Source: Lysobacterales bacterium (GTDB lineage: Bacteria > Pseudomonadota > Gammaproteobacteria > Xanthomonadales > SZUA-36). From it: a stretch of DNA of 46,398 nucleotides. This document shows, piece after piece, positions 26,776 through 36,407 of this stretch; the stretch's first letter is position 1, and each line of letters starts with the position of its first letter. The translations under genes and the position numbers were made by a program. Below the pieces are notes generated by a model. The model saw only the letters and a program-made list of their open reading frames with translations. It was not told the origin of the DNA and did no database searches. The stretch lies in assembly GCA_029859645.1 (NCBI GenBank), contig JAOUCS010000012.1:1-46398 (forward strand). The letters are read 5' to 3'.

Positions 26776-27203
26776 AGCCAGAAGGTTACAGGTCCATCGT
26801 TGACCAGCTGAACCTGCATGTCAGCACCGAAGACACCGGTCTGAACCCCTTCGATGCCGTCGCGGGCGAGCGCTACAAAATAGTCGAACAGGCGAGCTCC
26901 TTCGGCTGGCGGGGCGGCAGGTGTAAAGCTGGGGCGGTTGCCGCTGTTGGTGTCCGCCGCCAGGGTGAATTGAGGTACCAGCAAAAGTTGCCCCCCTGAT
27001 TGCACCAGGTTCAGATTCATGCGGCCGGTTTCGTCCGGAAAAATGCGATAGGCCAACAAGCGCTGCAGCAAGCGGTCTGCCTGGATTTCTGAATCCCCAC
27101 GTTCAACGCCGATCAATGCCAGTATGCCCCTGGAAATATGCCCCTCGATATTTCCGTTAACAATGACAGCCGCTTCGGCTACTCTCTGTATCAATGCAAT
27201 CAT
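26751..27203 (-). CDS. dtd: D-aminoacyl-tRNA deacylase
   Basis: 150 residues, close to the family's usual 145. It hydrolyses D-aminoacyl-tRNAs, and glycyl-tRNA-Ala, to protect translation. Motifs: start [15 protein letters not shown], the [10 protein letters not shown] stretch matching the SQFTL motif (Ser replaced by Pro), GNRPSFTPA, and the NDGPVTFWL segment that carries the Gly-cis-Pro pair. ATG 27203 gives the conserved N-terminus; an upstream ATG would add six residues. It converges on ntrC, overlapping it by 25 bases, and is divergent from the acyltransferase gene with only 21 bases between starts. Confidence 0.92.
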   Translation of the reverse strand: MIALIQRVAEAAVIVNGNIEGHISRGILALIGVERGDSEIQADRLLQRLLAYRIFPDETGRMNLNLVQSGGQLLLVPQFTLAADTNSGNRPSFTPAAPPAEGARLFDYFVALARDGIEGVQTGVFGADMQVQLVNDGPVTFWLQVPPAAA

Positions 27204-27224
27204 GACGGTCATTCTATCCAAAAG

Positions 27225-28106
27225 ATGATTTATGCAGCCAAATTCATTTTGTGGCTTCTCAGCCGGATGCCAGCGGGCATGCCGTTCTGGTTGTCCGGCA
27301 AAGGGGCAGGCTTGTGGATGCGGCTATCTCCGGTCAAGCGGCACACTGCCGAGCGAAACCTGGAACGTTGTTATCCCGGAATATCGCTGGAGGAACGAGA
27401 TCGCCTGGTGCATGACAGTTTCCGGCATTACCTTTGCGCCATCCTGGAGACCGGGCGCAACTGGTACTGGCCGCTGGAAAAACTGCAATCCCTGTGTGAC
27501 GGTATCGTCAACGAAGAATTGATCTGGGACAGTCTGAAGACAGGTCGGGGTGGGGTAGCGCTGGCCCCGCATTTCGGGGCCTGGGAGTACCTAGGCATGT
27601 TTCTCCAGGGTATTCCGGATATCGCTATTTTGTATAAGCCGCCGTCGAACCCGGGCCTGGAGAAAGCTTTGTTGTCGCGCCGTCGCCGCGGGGGTGGGGC
27701 GCTGATACCGGCCACGGCGACCGGGCTGCGTAAACTTTATGCGCATATTCGCGCCGGCAAGGGCGCCGGGATACTGCCGGATCAACAGCCGTCTGCCGGA
27801 CAAGGCAAGTTTGCGCCCTTTTTTGGCAACCAGGCGCTCACCGGCGTGCTGGTGCCAAGGCTGGTGCAGCGGACCAACTGTGTGGTTGTGGCGACGGTCT
27901 GTGAGCGCCTGGAGGGTGGACGTTACCGGGTTCACATGCTGGCAGTCGATGACGACATTTATTCCCGGGATATCGAAACTTCGCTGGCTGCGATGAATCG
28001 CGCGATCGAGCAATGTATCGCCATCGATCCGGCGCAATATTTGTGGAGTTACAGACGTTTCAAGACGCAGCCGGAAGGCGCAGAACCGTTCTACGATTCC
28101 CGCTGA
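27225..28106 (+). CDS. Lipid A biosynthesis acyltransferase (LpxL/HtrB family)
   Basis: A 293-residue lysophospholipid-acyltransferase-fold enzyme. The catalytic HxxxxE motif is HFGAWE in [12 protein letters not shown] near residue 110, and [16 protein letters not shown] matches the downstream conserved loop. A membrane segment lies near the N-terminus. It transfers a secondary acyl chain to lipid A precursors at the inner membrane. Whether it is LpxL, LpxM or LpxP cannot be told from the sequence alone. ATG 27225 is preferred because the longer reading from 27138 overlaps dtd and lacks similarity. The stop abuts the trkH stop with no gap. Confidence 0.85.
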   Translation: MIYAAKFILWLLSRMPAGMPFWLSGKGAGLWMRLSPVKRHTAERNLERCYPGISLEERDRLVHDSFRHYLCAILETGRNWYWPLEKLQSLCDGIVNEELIWDSLKTGRGGVALAPHFGAWEYLGMFLQGIPDIAILYKPPSNPGLEKALLSRRRRGGGALIPATATGLRKLYAHIRAGKGAGILPDQQPSAGQGKFAPFFGNQALTGVLVPRLVQRTNCVVVATVCERLEGGRYRVHMLAVDDDIYSRDIETSLAAMNRAIEQCIAIDPAQYLWSYRRFKTQPEGAEPFYDSR

Positions 28107-29558
28107 TCAGTCCCTCCAGAAGGCGGGTGTCAGCAGCACCAGCAGCGTGTAGATCTCCAGCCTTCCCATCAGCATGGCGATGCTCAGGATAATCTTGGCC
28201 GGATCGCTCAATCCCGCGTAATTGGGTCCTACTTTGCCCAGTGCCGGGCCCAGGTTCGTGATGCACGCGGCTACGGCCGAGTAGGCGGTTTCCGAGTCCA
28301 GGCCGGTTGCGGTCAGCAGGATGGTCATGACCGCGAAACTTGCGATGTAGAGAAAAAAGAAACCCCACACGGCGCTGATCACGGTATCGGAAGTTTTCTG
28401 ACCACCTATTTTCACCGGGATGATGGCATGGGGGTGAATCAGTCTCTGGATTTCCCGAACGGACTGGCGGTAGAGCAGAATGACGCGAATCACTTTCATG
28501 CCACCGGCAGTGCTGCCGGCGCAGCCGCCAATAAAAGCAATCAGGATCAGCATCACGGGCAGGAACCCTGGCCAGGTATAAAATGGCGCGGTGGTGAAGC
28601 CGGTCGTCGTCATGGCAGAGACCACCTGGAAAATACCATATCGAAACGATAACGCCAGTGTTTCATAGGTACCGGTCAGGTAAAGTGCAAAGCTGACCAG
28701 GATGGCGAACCCAAGCAGCAGCGAGGCATACACCTTGAGCTCAGGGTCCAGGAAATAGGGTTGTGCACTGGCGCGCCGCCAGGCTGTGAAATGAAGGGCG
28801 AAGTTAATTCCCGCAATGGCCATGAACACGATGGCAACGATTTCCACCGTCGGATTGTTCCAGTAGGCCAGGCTGTCGTTATGGGTAGAAAATCCACCGA
28901 TCGCCACGGTGCTGAATGCGTGTCCGAATGCGTCGAACAGTTTCATACCGGCCAACCAGTAGGCGAAAATACAGGTAATCGTGATACCGACATAGATGAG
29001 CCACAAGGCTTTTGCGGTCTCGGTGATTCGCGGCGTCAGCTTGGCGTCCTTCATCGGCCCCGGGGTTTCGGCCCGGTACAATTGCATGCCGCCGATGCGC
29101 AGCATCGGCAGGACGGCGACAGCAAGAACGATGATACCCATGCCGCCCAGCCATTGAAGTTGCTGGCGGTAATACAGCACGGCCCTGGGCAGCGCATCGA
29201 TATCGGTGACGATGGTTGCGCCCGTGGTTGTCAGCCCGGACATCGACTCGAAAACCGCATCGACATAGCTCAGGTCTGGTGAGCTCAGCAGTACGAAGGG
29301 CAAGGCACCGACCAGCACCAGCACCAGCCAGGCGCTGACCACGATCAGAAACCCGTCCCGTAATCGCAGTTCCTGGTGAGCGTTTCTTACCGGGAAGTAA
29401 ATCAGCAGGCCCAACGCCAGCAGGCTGGCGGCGCTGACCAGGAACAGGCCGGCGGTTCCATCGGTATAGAACAGCGAAACCAGCACTGGTGGCAGCATCA
29501 TCAGGCTGGATCCGGCAAGCAGGAAACCGATGACCCTTTGGACGGCAGAGAAGCCCAT
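28107..29558 (-). CDS. trkH: Trk potassium uptake system, channel subunit TrkH
   Basis: 483 residues, the same length as the E. coli protein. It shows the four-fold membrane-pore-membrane pattern, with selectivity-filter glycines in SGLTTTGAT, AIGGFSTH, AMTTTGFTTA and ITNLGPALG. It forms the potassium-conducting dimer in the inner membrane and is gated by TrkA. ATG 29558 starts MGFSAVQRVIGFLLAG, with GAGGCG nearby; a longer reading to 29657 overlaps trkA. It is the last gene of the def-to-trkH cluster, seven bases after trkA, and ends directly against the acyltransferase stop. Confidence 0.93.
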   Translation of the reverse strand: MGFSAVQRVIGFLLAGSSLMMLPPVLVSLFYTDGTAGLFLVSAASLLALGLLIYFPVRNAHQELRLRDGFLIVVSAWLVLVLVGALPFVLLSSPDLSYVDAVFESMSGLTTTGATIVTDIDALPRAVLYYRQQLQWLGGMGIIVLAVAVLPMLRIGGMQLYRAETPGPMKDAKLTPRITETAKALWLIYVGITITCIFAYWLAGMKLFDAFGHAFSTVAIGGFSTHNDSLAYWNNPTVEIVAIVFMAIAGINFALHFTAWRRASAQPYFLDPELKVYASLLLGFAILVSFALYLTGTYETLALSFRYGIFQVVSAMTTTGFTTAPFYTWPGFLPVMLILIAFIGGCAGSTAGGMKVIRVILLYRQSVREIQRLIHPHAIIPVKIGGQKTSDTVISAVWGFFFLYIASFAVMTILLTATGLDSETAYSAVAACITNLGPALGKVGPNYAGLSDPAKIILSIAMLMGRLEIYTLLVLLTPAFWRD

Positions 29559-29565
29559 TAACGCC

Positions 29566-30942
29566 TCATATGAAAATTGCACCGACCTGGAAAAGACGCT
29601 CGACCGATGCAATCTGGCGCTTGTCCGGGACGAACAGGATGACGTGATCGTTCTCAAGAATCACCGTATCGTGGTGCGCAATAATGACATCTTCACCCCT
29701 CACGACGGCAGGGATCGTGGTGCCGGCCGGCAGTTCAATATCTTCGATGGCCCTGCCGACCACTTTTGAACTTCGCTTGTCGCCCAGCGCGACAGCCTCA
29801 ATGGCTTCCGCTGCACCTTTTCTGAGAGAGTGGATCCGCACCATGTTGCCGCGCCGGATATGTGTCAGCAAAGCGCCGATCGTGATCTGCTGAGGTGATA
29901 CCGCGATATCGATAGCGCTGGACTCTACCAGGTCGACATAAGCGGGCCGGTTGATAATGGCTATGACTTTTTCCGCTCCCATGCGCTTGGCAAGCATCGA
30001 GGACAGAATATTCGCTTCATCGTCATTGGTCAGCACGCAGTAGACATCGGTGGTGTCGATCGCTTCTTCCCGCAGCAACTCCTCGTCGGCGCAATCTCCC
30101 ACCAAAACGATGGCTTTCTCCAGGTTTTCGGCGATCTCCTCTGCACGCTGGTGGCTGCGCTCGATAATTTTCACATGGTGATTACGTTCCAACTGCCTGG
30201 CCAGGTTACTGCCAATATTGCCGCCACCTGCCAGGATGATTCGCCTGACGGGATTATCGAGTGGCCGCAGTTCCTTCATCATGGTCCGGATGTTTTTCTG
30301 CGCAGCCAGGAAGAAAACCGTGTCGTTTTCTTCGATAACCGTCAACCCGTCAGGAATGATGGTTTTGTCCTGCCGGTAAATCGCCGCGATCCGGGCTTCC
30401 GCGCCGGCCGGCATGTGGTGCCTGAGCGTGTGCAGCCTGTGCCCCACCAGGGGGCTGCCTGCGTAAGCCTGCGTAGCAACCAGCTGTGCACGGCCATCTG
30501 CGAAGTCCAGTACCTGCAGTGCGCCGGGGTACTCGATCAGGCGCGCGATATACTGTGTCACCAGGGTTTCCGGGCTGATCAGAACGTCGACAGGACAATG
30601 TTCGCGTTCGAACAGCTTGGTATTATCGATGTAGTCGGAAGAGCGGATACGGGCAATCCGTGTCGGCGTGTTGTACAAGGTGTAGGCCACCTGGCAGGCA
30701 GTCATGTTGACTTCGTCGCTGCTGGTCAGGGCGATGATCAGGTCGGCGTCTTCTATACCCGCGCGCACCAGCACGGTCGGGTGAGAGGCGAAGCCGATGA
30801 CTCCCCGGATGTCCAGGCGGTCCTGGAGATCCTTCAGGTGCGTAGCATTGGTGTCCACTACGGTGATGTCGTTTTCCTCGCTGGAAAGGCTGTGAGCGAC
30901 GGTTGAGCCCACCTGTCCTGCGCCCAGGATGACGATTTTCAT
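29566..30942 (-). CDS. trkA: Trk system regulatory NAD-binding subunit TrkA
   Basis: 458 residues, identical in length to E. coli TrkA. It has two RCK repeats: the first Rossmann motif GAGQVGSTVAHSL at residues 7-19, the second GGGNIGSNLARQL near residue 240, each followed by a C-terminal RCK lobe. It binds NAD(H) and ATP at the cytoplasmic face of TrkH and gates potassium entry. Its ATG overlaps the ntrX stop (ATGA), so its expression is tied to the NtrY/NtrX genes. Confidence 0.95.
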   Translation of the reverse strand: MKIVILGAGQVGSTVAHSLSSEENDITVVDTNATHLKDLQDRLDIRGVIGFASHPTVLVRAGIEDADLIIALTSSDEVNMTACQVAYTLYNTPTRIARIRSSDYIDNTKLFEREHCPVDVLISPETLVTQYIARLIEYPGALQVLDFADGRAQLVATQAYAGSPLVGHRLHTLRHHMPAGAEARIAAIYRQDKTIIPDGLTVIEENDTVFFLAAQKNIRTMMKELRPLDNPVRRIILAGGGNIGSNLARQLERNHHVKIIERSHQRAEEIAENLEKAIVLVGDCADEELLREEAIDTTDVYCVLTNDDEANILSSMLAKRMGAEKVIAIINRPAYVDLVESSAIDIAVSPQQITIGALLTHIRRGNMVRIHSLRKGAAEAIEAVALGDKRSSKVVGRAIEDIELPAGTTIPAVVRGEDVIIAHHDTVILENDHVILFVPDKRQIASVERLFQVGAIFI

Positions 30943-32264
30943 TTTTGACCCCCACCGGAAGTCGCCGCGGTTTTCGGGTCAACTCCCAGGGCCCGCAGCT
31001 TCCGATAAAGATGGGTTCGTTCCATGCCCACGGATTCTGCCAGCCGACCCACACTGCCGCCGGCTTCCTTCAGCTTGTATACCAGGTATTCCCGTTCGAA
31101 TTGCTCTCGGGCTTCCCTCAGCGGCAGATCAAAAAACGGCGGGTGAGATGCGCCAGCAGAACCAGTGGCTGGCGGATTTTGCTGCAATGCTTCTTCCACT
31201 TCGGCTACCGATACTTCACCCTCGCCACCCAGCACCAGCAGGCGCTGGACCAGGTTTCTTAATTCCCGGATATTTCCCGGCCAGGGGTGATTTCGCAAAC
31301 GGTTCTGGGCTGCGACCGAGAAAGGCCGATAGGGTAAGTCCTGTTGATTGGGAAACATTTCAGCATAGAATCTGACCAGTTCCGGTACGTCATCAGGACG
31401 GTCCCTGAGCGGAGGAACCTGCAACGGTAAGACATTCAGCCGGAAATAAAGCTGCTGCAGGAGATCATCGTCCCGCGCCAGTTCGAGCATGTTGACACTG
31501 CCACTGGCGATCAGCCTGCAGTCCAGCGTCCGGGAGTCAGCTTCGAGCATTTGCCCCAGGGCTTTCAGGGCGTCATCCGGCAGGTCCTGCAGTTCGGGAA
31601 TGAAAAGTGAGCCTTGAGAGGCTTTTTCAATGAGCTCGTTCAGGTAGTCCCTGGCGCCGCCTGCAACGAGAGCGCCGTGATCCAGCACCACAAATGCCCC
31701 CTCCAACTTGCCCTGGTCGTGGATAAAGCGGGCCAGGTTTTCACGGCCACTGCCTTTCTCACCAGAGATCAGCGCAGGAAGTTGGCGTTGTGCTGCCTGC
31801 TCAGCCTTGCTGCGCAGTACTTGCATCAACGCGCTGCTGCCGATCGGTTCACTGGAGTGTGTCGCTTGCGACGCAGTCGTTTTTGCGCCTTTTTTGTCCG
31901 CTTCCAGCGCCTGATTTACGATCGACAGGAGTTTTGCCAGTGAAATGGGTTTCTGAACGAAATCGTGCGCTCCCAGGCGTGTCGCCTCGATAGCAGTTTC
32001 CAGTGTGCCATGCCCCGACATGATGATGATCGGACATTCCAGGCCGCCACCCGATGACCATTCCCTCAACAGCGTGATTCCATCGACATCCGGCATCCAG
32101 ATATCGAGTAGCACCAGGTCAGGAGTGCTGGCGGTAAATTGCATGCGCGCTGCTTCGCCGTTTTTGGCGATTGACACCCGGTGTCCTTCATCTTCAAGGA
32201 TATCCCGCACCAGTTCGCGGATATCGGGTTCATCGTCAACGACTAGAATGTGTGCCTGGGTCAT
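30939..32264 (-). CDS. ntrX: NtrX-like response regulator with a degenerate AAA+ domain
   Basis: 441 residues from ATG 32264 (start MTQAHILVVDDEPDI). The receiver domain is complete, with Asp54 in LLDIWMPDVDG. The central AAA+ domain aligns with that of NtrC but has lost key parts. Walker A reads GEKGSGRE, with arginine for the essential lysine. The GAFTGA loop and its flanks are deleted. Walker B reads SLFIPELQD, without the acidic pair. The C-terminal Fis-type HTH (RLAESVGMERTHLYRKLRALG) is intact. It should bind DNA under phosphorylation control but cannot act as a sigma-54 ATPase. Its start is 31 bases after ntrY, and its stop overlaps trkA. Confidence 0.88.
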   Translation of the reverse strand: MTQAHILVVDDEPDIRELVRDILEDEGHRVSIAKNGEAARMQFTASTPDLVLLDIWMPDVDGITLLREWSSGGGLECPIIIMSGHGTLETAIEATRLGAHDFVQKPISLAKLLSIVNQALEADKKGAKTTASQATHSSEPIGSSALMQVLRSKAEQAAQRQLPALISGEKGSGRENLARFIHDQGKLEGAFVVLDHGALVAGGARDYLNELIEKASQGSLFIPELQDLPDDALKALGQMLEADSRTLDCRLIASGSVNMLELARDDDLLQQLYFRLNVLPLQVPPLRDRPDDVPELVRFYAEMFPNQQDLPYRPFSVAAQNRLRNHPWPGNIRELRNLVQRLLVLGGEGEVSVAEVEEALQQNPPATGSAGASHPPFFDLPLREAREQFEREYLVYKLKEAGGSVGRLAESVGMERTHLYRKLRALGVDPKTAATSGGGQK

Positions 32265-32295
32265 ATTCAATGGCCTGTTGCTTTCGCGCAACAGC

Positions 32296-34533
32296 TTACT
32301 CCACGGGCAGCCTGATGAGAACCCTGGCGCCACCTGCCGATGGATTTGATATCTCTATTTTTCCGCCATGCTCGGAAACGATTTTTTTGCAGATGGCCAG
32401 GCCAAGGCCGCTGCCTCTGGCCTTATTGCTGATATAGGGCTCGAATGGCTGGTTCAGAACCCTGTCCGGGAAGCCAGGTCCATCGTCGCTCACTTCCAGT
32501 TCCAGCCAGGTTCTTCCATCCTGCTGGTGGGCCATGCTGCTGATGGAGATGGAGGCGACCCCTGCCGTCTTCGCCTCCTGCGAATTGCGGATCAGGTTAT
32601 GTAATAGCTGGCGTATCCGCCCGCCATCAGCCTGGAGTCCCGCAGGATTTTCGCACAGCTGCAAATCAAACCTGAGGTTGGAGTCGCCCTGCTGGTAGAG
32701 GGCGACGACTTCGTTCAATAACCCCATGAGATCGAGCGGTTTCAGGCTCAATTCCGGTTCCTGGGCATAGTCACCGAAAGCGTCGACCAGCTTTCGCAGG
32801 GCCTCCACCTGGGCAACGATGGTGCCCGATGCCTTGTCAAGCATCGCACTGTCGTCCGCATCCAGTTTGTTCGCAAGTTTCATGTGCAATCGTTCTGCCG
32901 CCAGTCGAATGGGCGTCAGGGGATTCTTTACTTCGTGTGCCAGGCGCCGCGCCACTTCTGCCCAGGCAGCGTCTCTTTGGGCCTGGTTCAGAATGGTCAC
33001 GTCGTCAAATACGATGACGTAGCCGTCTTCAGCCTGCTCACCGGGCAGTGACAGCATCGGCAGACGCGAGCCACGCAGTAGCAGGACCAGCGGTGTGCCT
33101 GGGCGCTCGATCCTGATTTCCTGCTGCCATTGAGACCGGCCTGTTCGAATCTGGCGTGTTATCTCATCGGTAAAACCGGACAGGAACGGGGCGTCAATCA
33201 ACAGGTTCTTCAATGGCTGCCCGCCAGGCGCCGCGCTCTCCAGGCTGAGGCTGAACGATTCCGGTAAGCCCAGGATCTGCTTGCTCGCGGCATTGCCGGT
33301 GATGACCCGGCAATCATGGTCCAGCGTCAGCACGCCTGACGAGAGATTACCCAGCACGGTTTCAAGGTATTCCCCCTGGGCTTGCAGTTCTGCCCTGCTT
33401 TCCTCTGCTTCGAAGCTCGCTTTTTTCAGGGCCTGGGTCATCTGGTTGAAGGACTCCACCAGAAAGCCGATTTCATCACGTTGGCCGGCTGCAACTTCCT
33501 TGCCGAAATCACCTGCGGCGACTTCACGGGTCGCAGTCGAAAGAGAAGACAGTGGCGCCACCATTCTGCGCGCCGCATTCAGGGCCGCCAGGATCGCCAG
33601 CAAAATGGTCAGCATCAGTACCAGGGTCAGCACCAGCAGAAAACTCTGCTTTAGCGACTGCCTGAGATAGCTCACGTTCTGATACCTGTGGTATTCCTGC
33701 TCGATGGACCCGGTCAGCGTGGTGATATCTGGTGGTAGAGGATAGATGGCTTGCAGAAAACGGGGGGACGTACCGGGGTAGGGTGCAGGCATCAACTGTA
33801 TGACCCGGATTTGCAGGCCGCCATCGGCGGTAGGCTCGGCCGCGGCATATTCCCCCTGCTGGCTTGCCTGCAGGATGGCAAAGTCATTCGGCCGCTCGGG
33901 CAGTCCCGTGAGCGCATTGATGTTGGCCGTGGCGACCAGTCTGCCGGCAGTCTCAAGGACAGACAGTTCCACCGGCCCGGCAGCACGGACACGGCTGAGT
34001 AACGCCTGCCGCAGCATTTCACCGTCTTCAGACGTTTGCGCCAGGTCGGCTGCGGTGTCCCTGAGCTGGTTTCTGACTTCCAGCGTTCGGGTATCCAGAA
34101 ACTCCTGCCCCAGTTCGAGTGAATCCGCCAGCGCAGTTTCGACCTGCACATCAAACCAGCCGTCTATGGTGCTGGTCAGAAACCAGGCCGAAAAAATAAA
34201 CACGATCAGTGCGGGTGGCAGGGACAAGGCCAGGAAATTGCGGACCCAGCGGGCTGCCAGCAGGGCGCCGGGCTTGCCTTGCCGGACATTCCGGGCCAGG
34301 TTGTGCAATCGCGACACGATACTCCACAACAGGATGGCGAGTGCCAGGCCGGTCACGGTCAGCACCCAGATAAAACTGTTTTCCAGCCAGGCTCCTTCCG
34401 GGCCGGTGGATTCATTCTGCGCGCTGGTCACCAGCAGCAAGGCCACCAGCAAAGCCACCAGCAGCGCCAGTGCAGGTAGCGTGCGGAACAGCAGCCGCTG
34501 TATCCGGTTGCTTTTTTTTCGCTGCGTATTCAT
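32296..34533 (-). CDS. ntrY: Sensor histidine kinase NtrY
   Basis: 745 residues. Membrane segments lie near 15-35, 52-72 and 95-115. A periplasmic sensor region follows to about residue 285, then another membrane segment, a HAMP domain (AARRMVAPLSSLSTATREV), a PAS domain (LTLDHDCRVITGNAASKQIL) and the kinase core. The H-box is LAHEVKNPLTPIRLAAERL; the N box NLIRNSQEAK, D box DDGPGF and G box GSGLGLAI are intact. It should phosphorylate NtrX. ATG 34533 is chosen because it lies seven bases after the upstream stop; a start at 34590 would overlap the DUF4390 gene. Confidence 0.92.
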   Translation of the reverse strand: MNTQRKKSNRIQRLLFRTLPALALLVALLVALLLVTSAQNESTGPEGAWLENSFIWVLTVTGLALAILLWSIVSRLHNLARNVRQGKPGALLAARWVRNFLALSLPPALIVFIFSAWFLTSTIDGWFDVQVETALADSLELGQEFLDTRTLEVRNQLRDTAADLAQTSEDGEMLRQALLSRVRAAGPVELSVLETAGRLVATANINALTGLPERPNDFAILQASQQGEYAAAEPTADGGLQIRVIQLMPAPYPGTSPRFLQAIYPLPPDITTLTGSIEQEYHRYQNVSYLRQSLKQSFLLVLTLVLMLTILLAILAALNAARRMVAPLSSLSTATREVAAGDFGKEVAAGQRDEIGFLVESFNQMTQALKKASFEAEESRAELQAQGEYLETVLGNLSSGVLTLDHDCRVITGNAASKQILGLPESFSLSLESAAPGGQPLKNLLIDAPFLSGFTDEITRQIRTGRSQWQQEIRIERPGTPLVLLLRGSRLPMLSLPGEQAEDGYVIVFDDVTILNQAQRDAAWAEVARRLAHEVKNPLTPIRLAAERLHMKLANKLDADDSAMLDKASGTIVAQVEALRKLVDAFGDYAQEPELSLKPLDLMGLLNEVVALYQQGDSNLRFDLQLCENPAGLQADGGRIRQLLHNLIRNSQEAKTAGVASISISSMAHQQDGRTWLELEVSDDGPGFPDRVLNQPFEPYISNKARGSGLGLAICKKIVSEHGGKIEISNPSAGGARVLIRLPVE

Positions 34534-34540
34534 GCAGTTA

Positions 34541-35116
34541 TCATGCCTCGGGCTGGAGTTCCAGTGGCCAGGAGGACCAGGTTGAATCATGCTGCCAGCT
34601 GGAAGAAAGGAGCACGGGCAAACGCATGGGTGGTGGCATGGATGACTGGTCCAACCGGGTTCGGGCGAGTATCTCGTAATTTCCCGAAGGCAAAGCGCCG
34701 GTGGGCAGGGAAATCCGGAGTTCTGACAGTTCGGCCAGCACGTGTCTCAGTCGAGGGTAGGTCTTGACGCTTACGCCGTCCGCAACGGTCAGCCGGTAAT
34801 GGTCACTCAGGGGCAAGTAACGGATTTCATAGTGGTTTACCAGTTCCGCCACTCGTACCTGGCTGCTCGCATCCCGTAAAGTGAGTTCGATGTTGATGGT
34901 CAGGGGCACGCCATGAATCAGCGCTTCCCTTGCCTCACTGCTCAATGCGAGATCCTGTTCATAGCCAACCATCAGTTTTCCGTTGGACCAGGTGGCGTCA
35001 ATTCGGGTCAGCTGGAAGCGCTGGCTGGCAGCCGGATCGGTGCATCCGGCCAGGCAGGCCAACAGCAACAGCATCGCCAGGCGTGGCCCGTCAGTGAGAT
35101 TTTTTGAGCCGGGCAT
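34541..35116 (-). CDS. DUF4390 lipoprotein
   Basis: 191 residues. The N-terminus is a lipoprotein signal: basic residues, a leucine-rich core, then the lipobox LAGC with Cys25. The mature part is beta-rich and matches DUF4390, a family usually found between rsmB and ntrY in gammaproteobacteria. ATG 35116 is preferred because it gives a normal signal peptide; it lies inside the 3' end of rsmB, which it overlaps by 26 bases, and an ATG at 35074 would lack the basic n-region. Because it sits beside ntrY it may influence that sensor, but this is only inferred from gene order. Confidence 0.75.
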   Translation of the reverse strand: MPGSKNLTDGPRLAMLLLLACLAGCTDPAASQRFQLTRIDATWSNGKLMVGYEQDLALSSEAREALIHGVPLTINIELTLRDASSQVRVAELVNHYEIRYLPLSDHYRLTVADGVSVKTYPRLRHVLAELSELRISLPTGALPSGNYEILARTRLDQSSMPPPMRLPVLLSSSWQHDSTWSSWPLELQPEA

Positions 35117-36407
35117 AGAAGAAGCCGTCCATTTCCTGGTCGCCTGGAAAAATTTGCCTGCCGTTATCCTGGTGTTCACCCCAGGAAACGTCCAGTTGCT
35201 CCGCGTGTGCATCCGGCTGCTTTTCCAGGAAAGCCTGTATTTGCGCGTTGTTTTCAAGCCTGAGTACCGAACAAGTTGCGTACAGCAGGATACCCCCGGG
35301 TGTCAGTAGAGACCATAGGCGCTGCAGTAACTTCGCCTGCAGGGTTACCGCCTCCTGCACCTGGTCCCTTGATCTGAGCCACTTGATTTCGGGGTGCCGG
35401 CGGATCACACCGGTAGCGGTGCAGGGTGCATCCAGCAGAATACGGTCAAAGAAGGACCCATCCCACCACTCGTTCGTGTCGGCCGCATCCGCGGTCACCA
35501 GCCTTTGATTCTGTGTATCCCGCAGTTGCAGACGGTCCATATTTTCTTCAACCTGGGTGAGCCGCGACTGGCTTCGATCGATCACTGTCAGTTTCACGCC
35601 GGGTTCCTTTTCCAGGATGTGGCAGGTTTTGCCACCCGGTGCGGCGCATGCATCCAGCACGGCATGGTGACCCTGGATGTCCAGCAAACCTGCCGCCAAC
35701 TGGGCAGCAGGGTCCTGTACTGAAAACCGCCCTTTTTCGAATCCGGGGAGCCGGGTCACGGCAGCCGCCGGGCTTACCTTGACGGCATCTTCCAGCGTAA
35801 CGTGGCGATCGACGTCGAAGCCTGCAGCCGAAAGATCATTTATCGTTTCAGTGGCATCGCAGCGCCGGTTCAGCCTCAACCACAAGGCGCCTGGCTGTTG
35901 ATTGGCGCGCGCTATTTGTTGCCAGTGCTCCGGCCAGTCGTGTTTCAGGGAGTCAAGCAGCCAGCCGGGATGAGCAAAGCGTTCTTCGCGCTGATCCAGC
36001 AGACGGATCAGTTCAGTCTTCTCACGCTGAAAACGTCGCAGTACCGCGTTGATGACCGGTACCGCCCAGGCTTTTTTTAACTTCTTCGCACATTCTGCTG
36101 TTGCATGGGTGGCTGCGTGATCTGCGCCGCCGTCCTGCCACAACTGGTAAAGACCAATCAGGATGAGACGTTGGATATCCCGGTCTTTGCGGCGCAGAGG
36201 CTTGCGCAACAATTTGCCGGAGAGCCACTCCAATGCAGTCAGCCAGCGTAATACACCGTAACTGAGATGCATTGCGAAGGCGCGGTCTCTGGCGCTTTGC
36301 ACGCGGCTGTCGCTGTCCGCTTCGGCCAGGCTCTTATGGCTATCCAGCACTTCTGACAGGATGGCCAGCGTAGCCAGTCTCGCATTATCGAAAGATGACT
36401 TGCTCAA
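35091..36407 (-). CDS. rsmB: 16S rRNA (cytosine-967-C5)-methyltransferase RsmB
   Basis: 438 residues. The N-terminal NusB-like domain (about 1-140, for example DRAFAMHLSYGVLRWL) is followed by a Rossmann methyltransferase domain. The SAM site is VLDACAAPGGKTCHIL near residue 250. The catalytic cysteines lie in LDAPCTATGVIRRHPEIKW and LLYATCSV. It methylates C967 of 16S rRNA. Length matches the family. It overlaps fmt by four bases upstream (ATGA) and DUF4390 by 26 bases downstream. The call is secure. Confidence 0.95.
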   Translation of the reverse strand: MSKSSFDNARLATLAILSEVLDSHKSLAEADSDSRVQSARDRAFAMHLSYGVLRWLTALEWLSGKLLRKPLRRKDRDIQRLILIGLYQLWQDGGADHAATHATAECAKKLKKAWAVPVINAVLRRFQREKTELIRLLDQREERFAHPGWLLDSLKHDWPEHWQQIARANQQPGALWLRLNRRCDATETINDLSAAGFDVDRHVTLEDAVKVSPAAAVTRLPGFEKGRFSVQDPAAQLAAGLLDIQGHHAVLDACAAPGGKTCHILEKEPGVKLTVIDRSQSRLTQVEENMDRLQLRDTQNQRLVTADAADTNEWWDGSFFDRILLDAPCTATGVIRRHPEIKWLRSRDQVQEAVTLQAKLLQRLWSLLTPGGILLYATCSVLRLENNAQIQAFLEKQPDAHAEQLDVSWGEHQDNGRQIFPGDQEMDGFFYARLKKSH

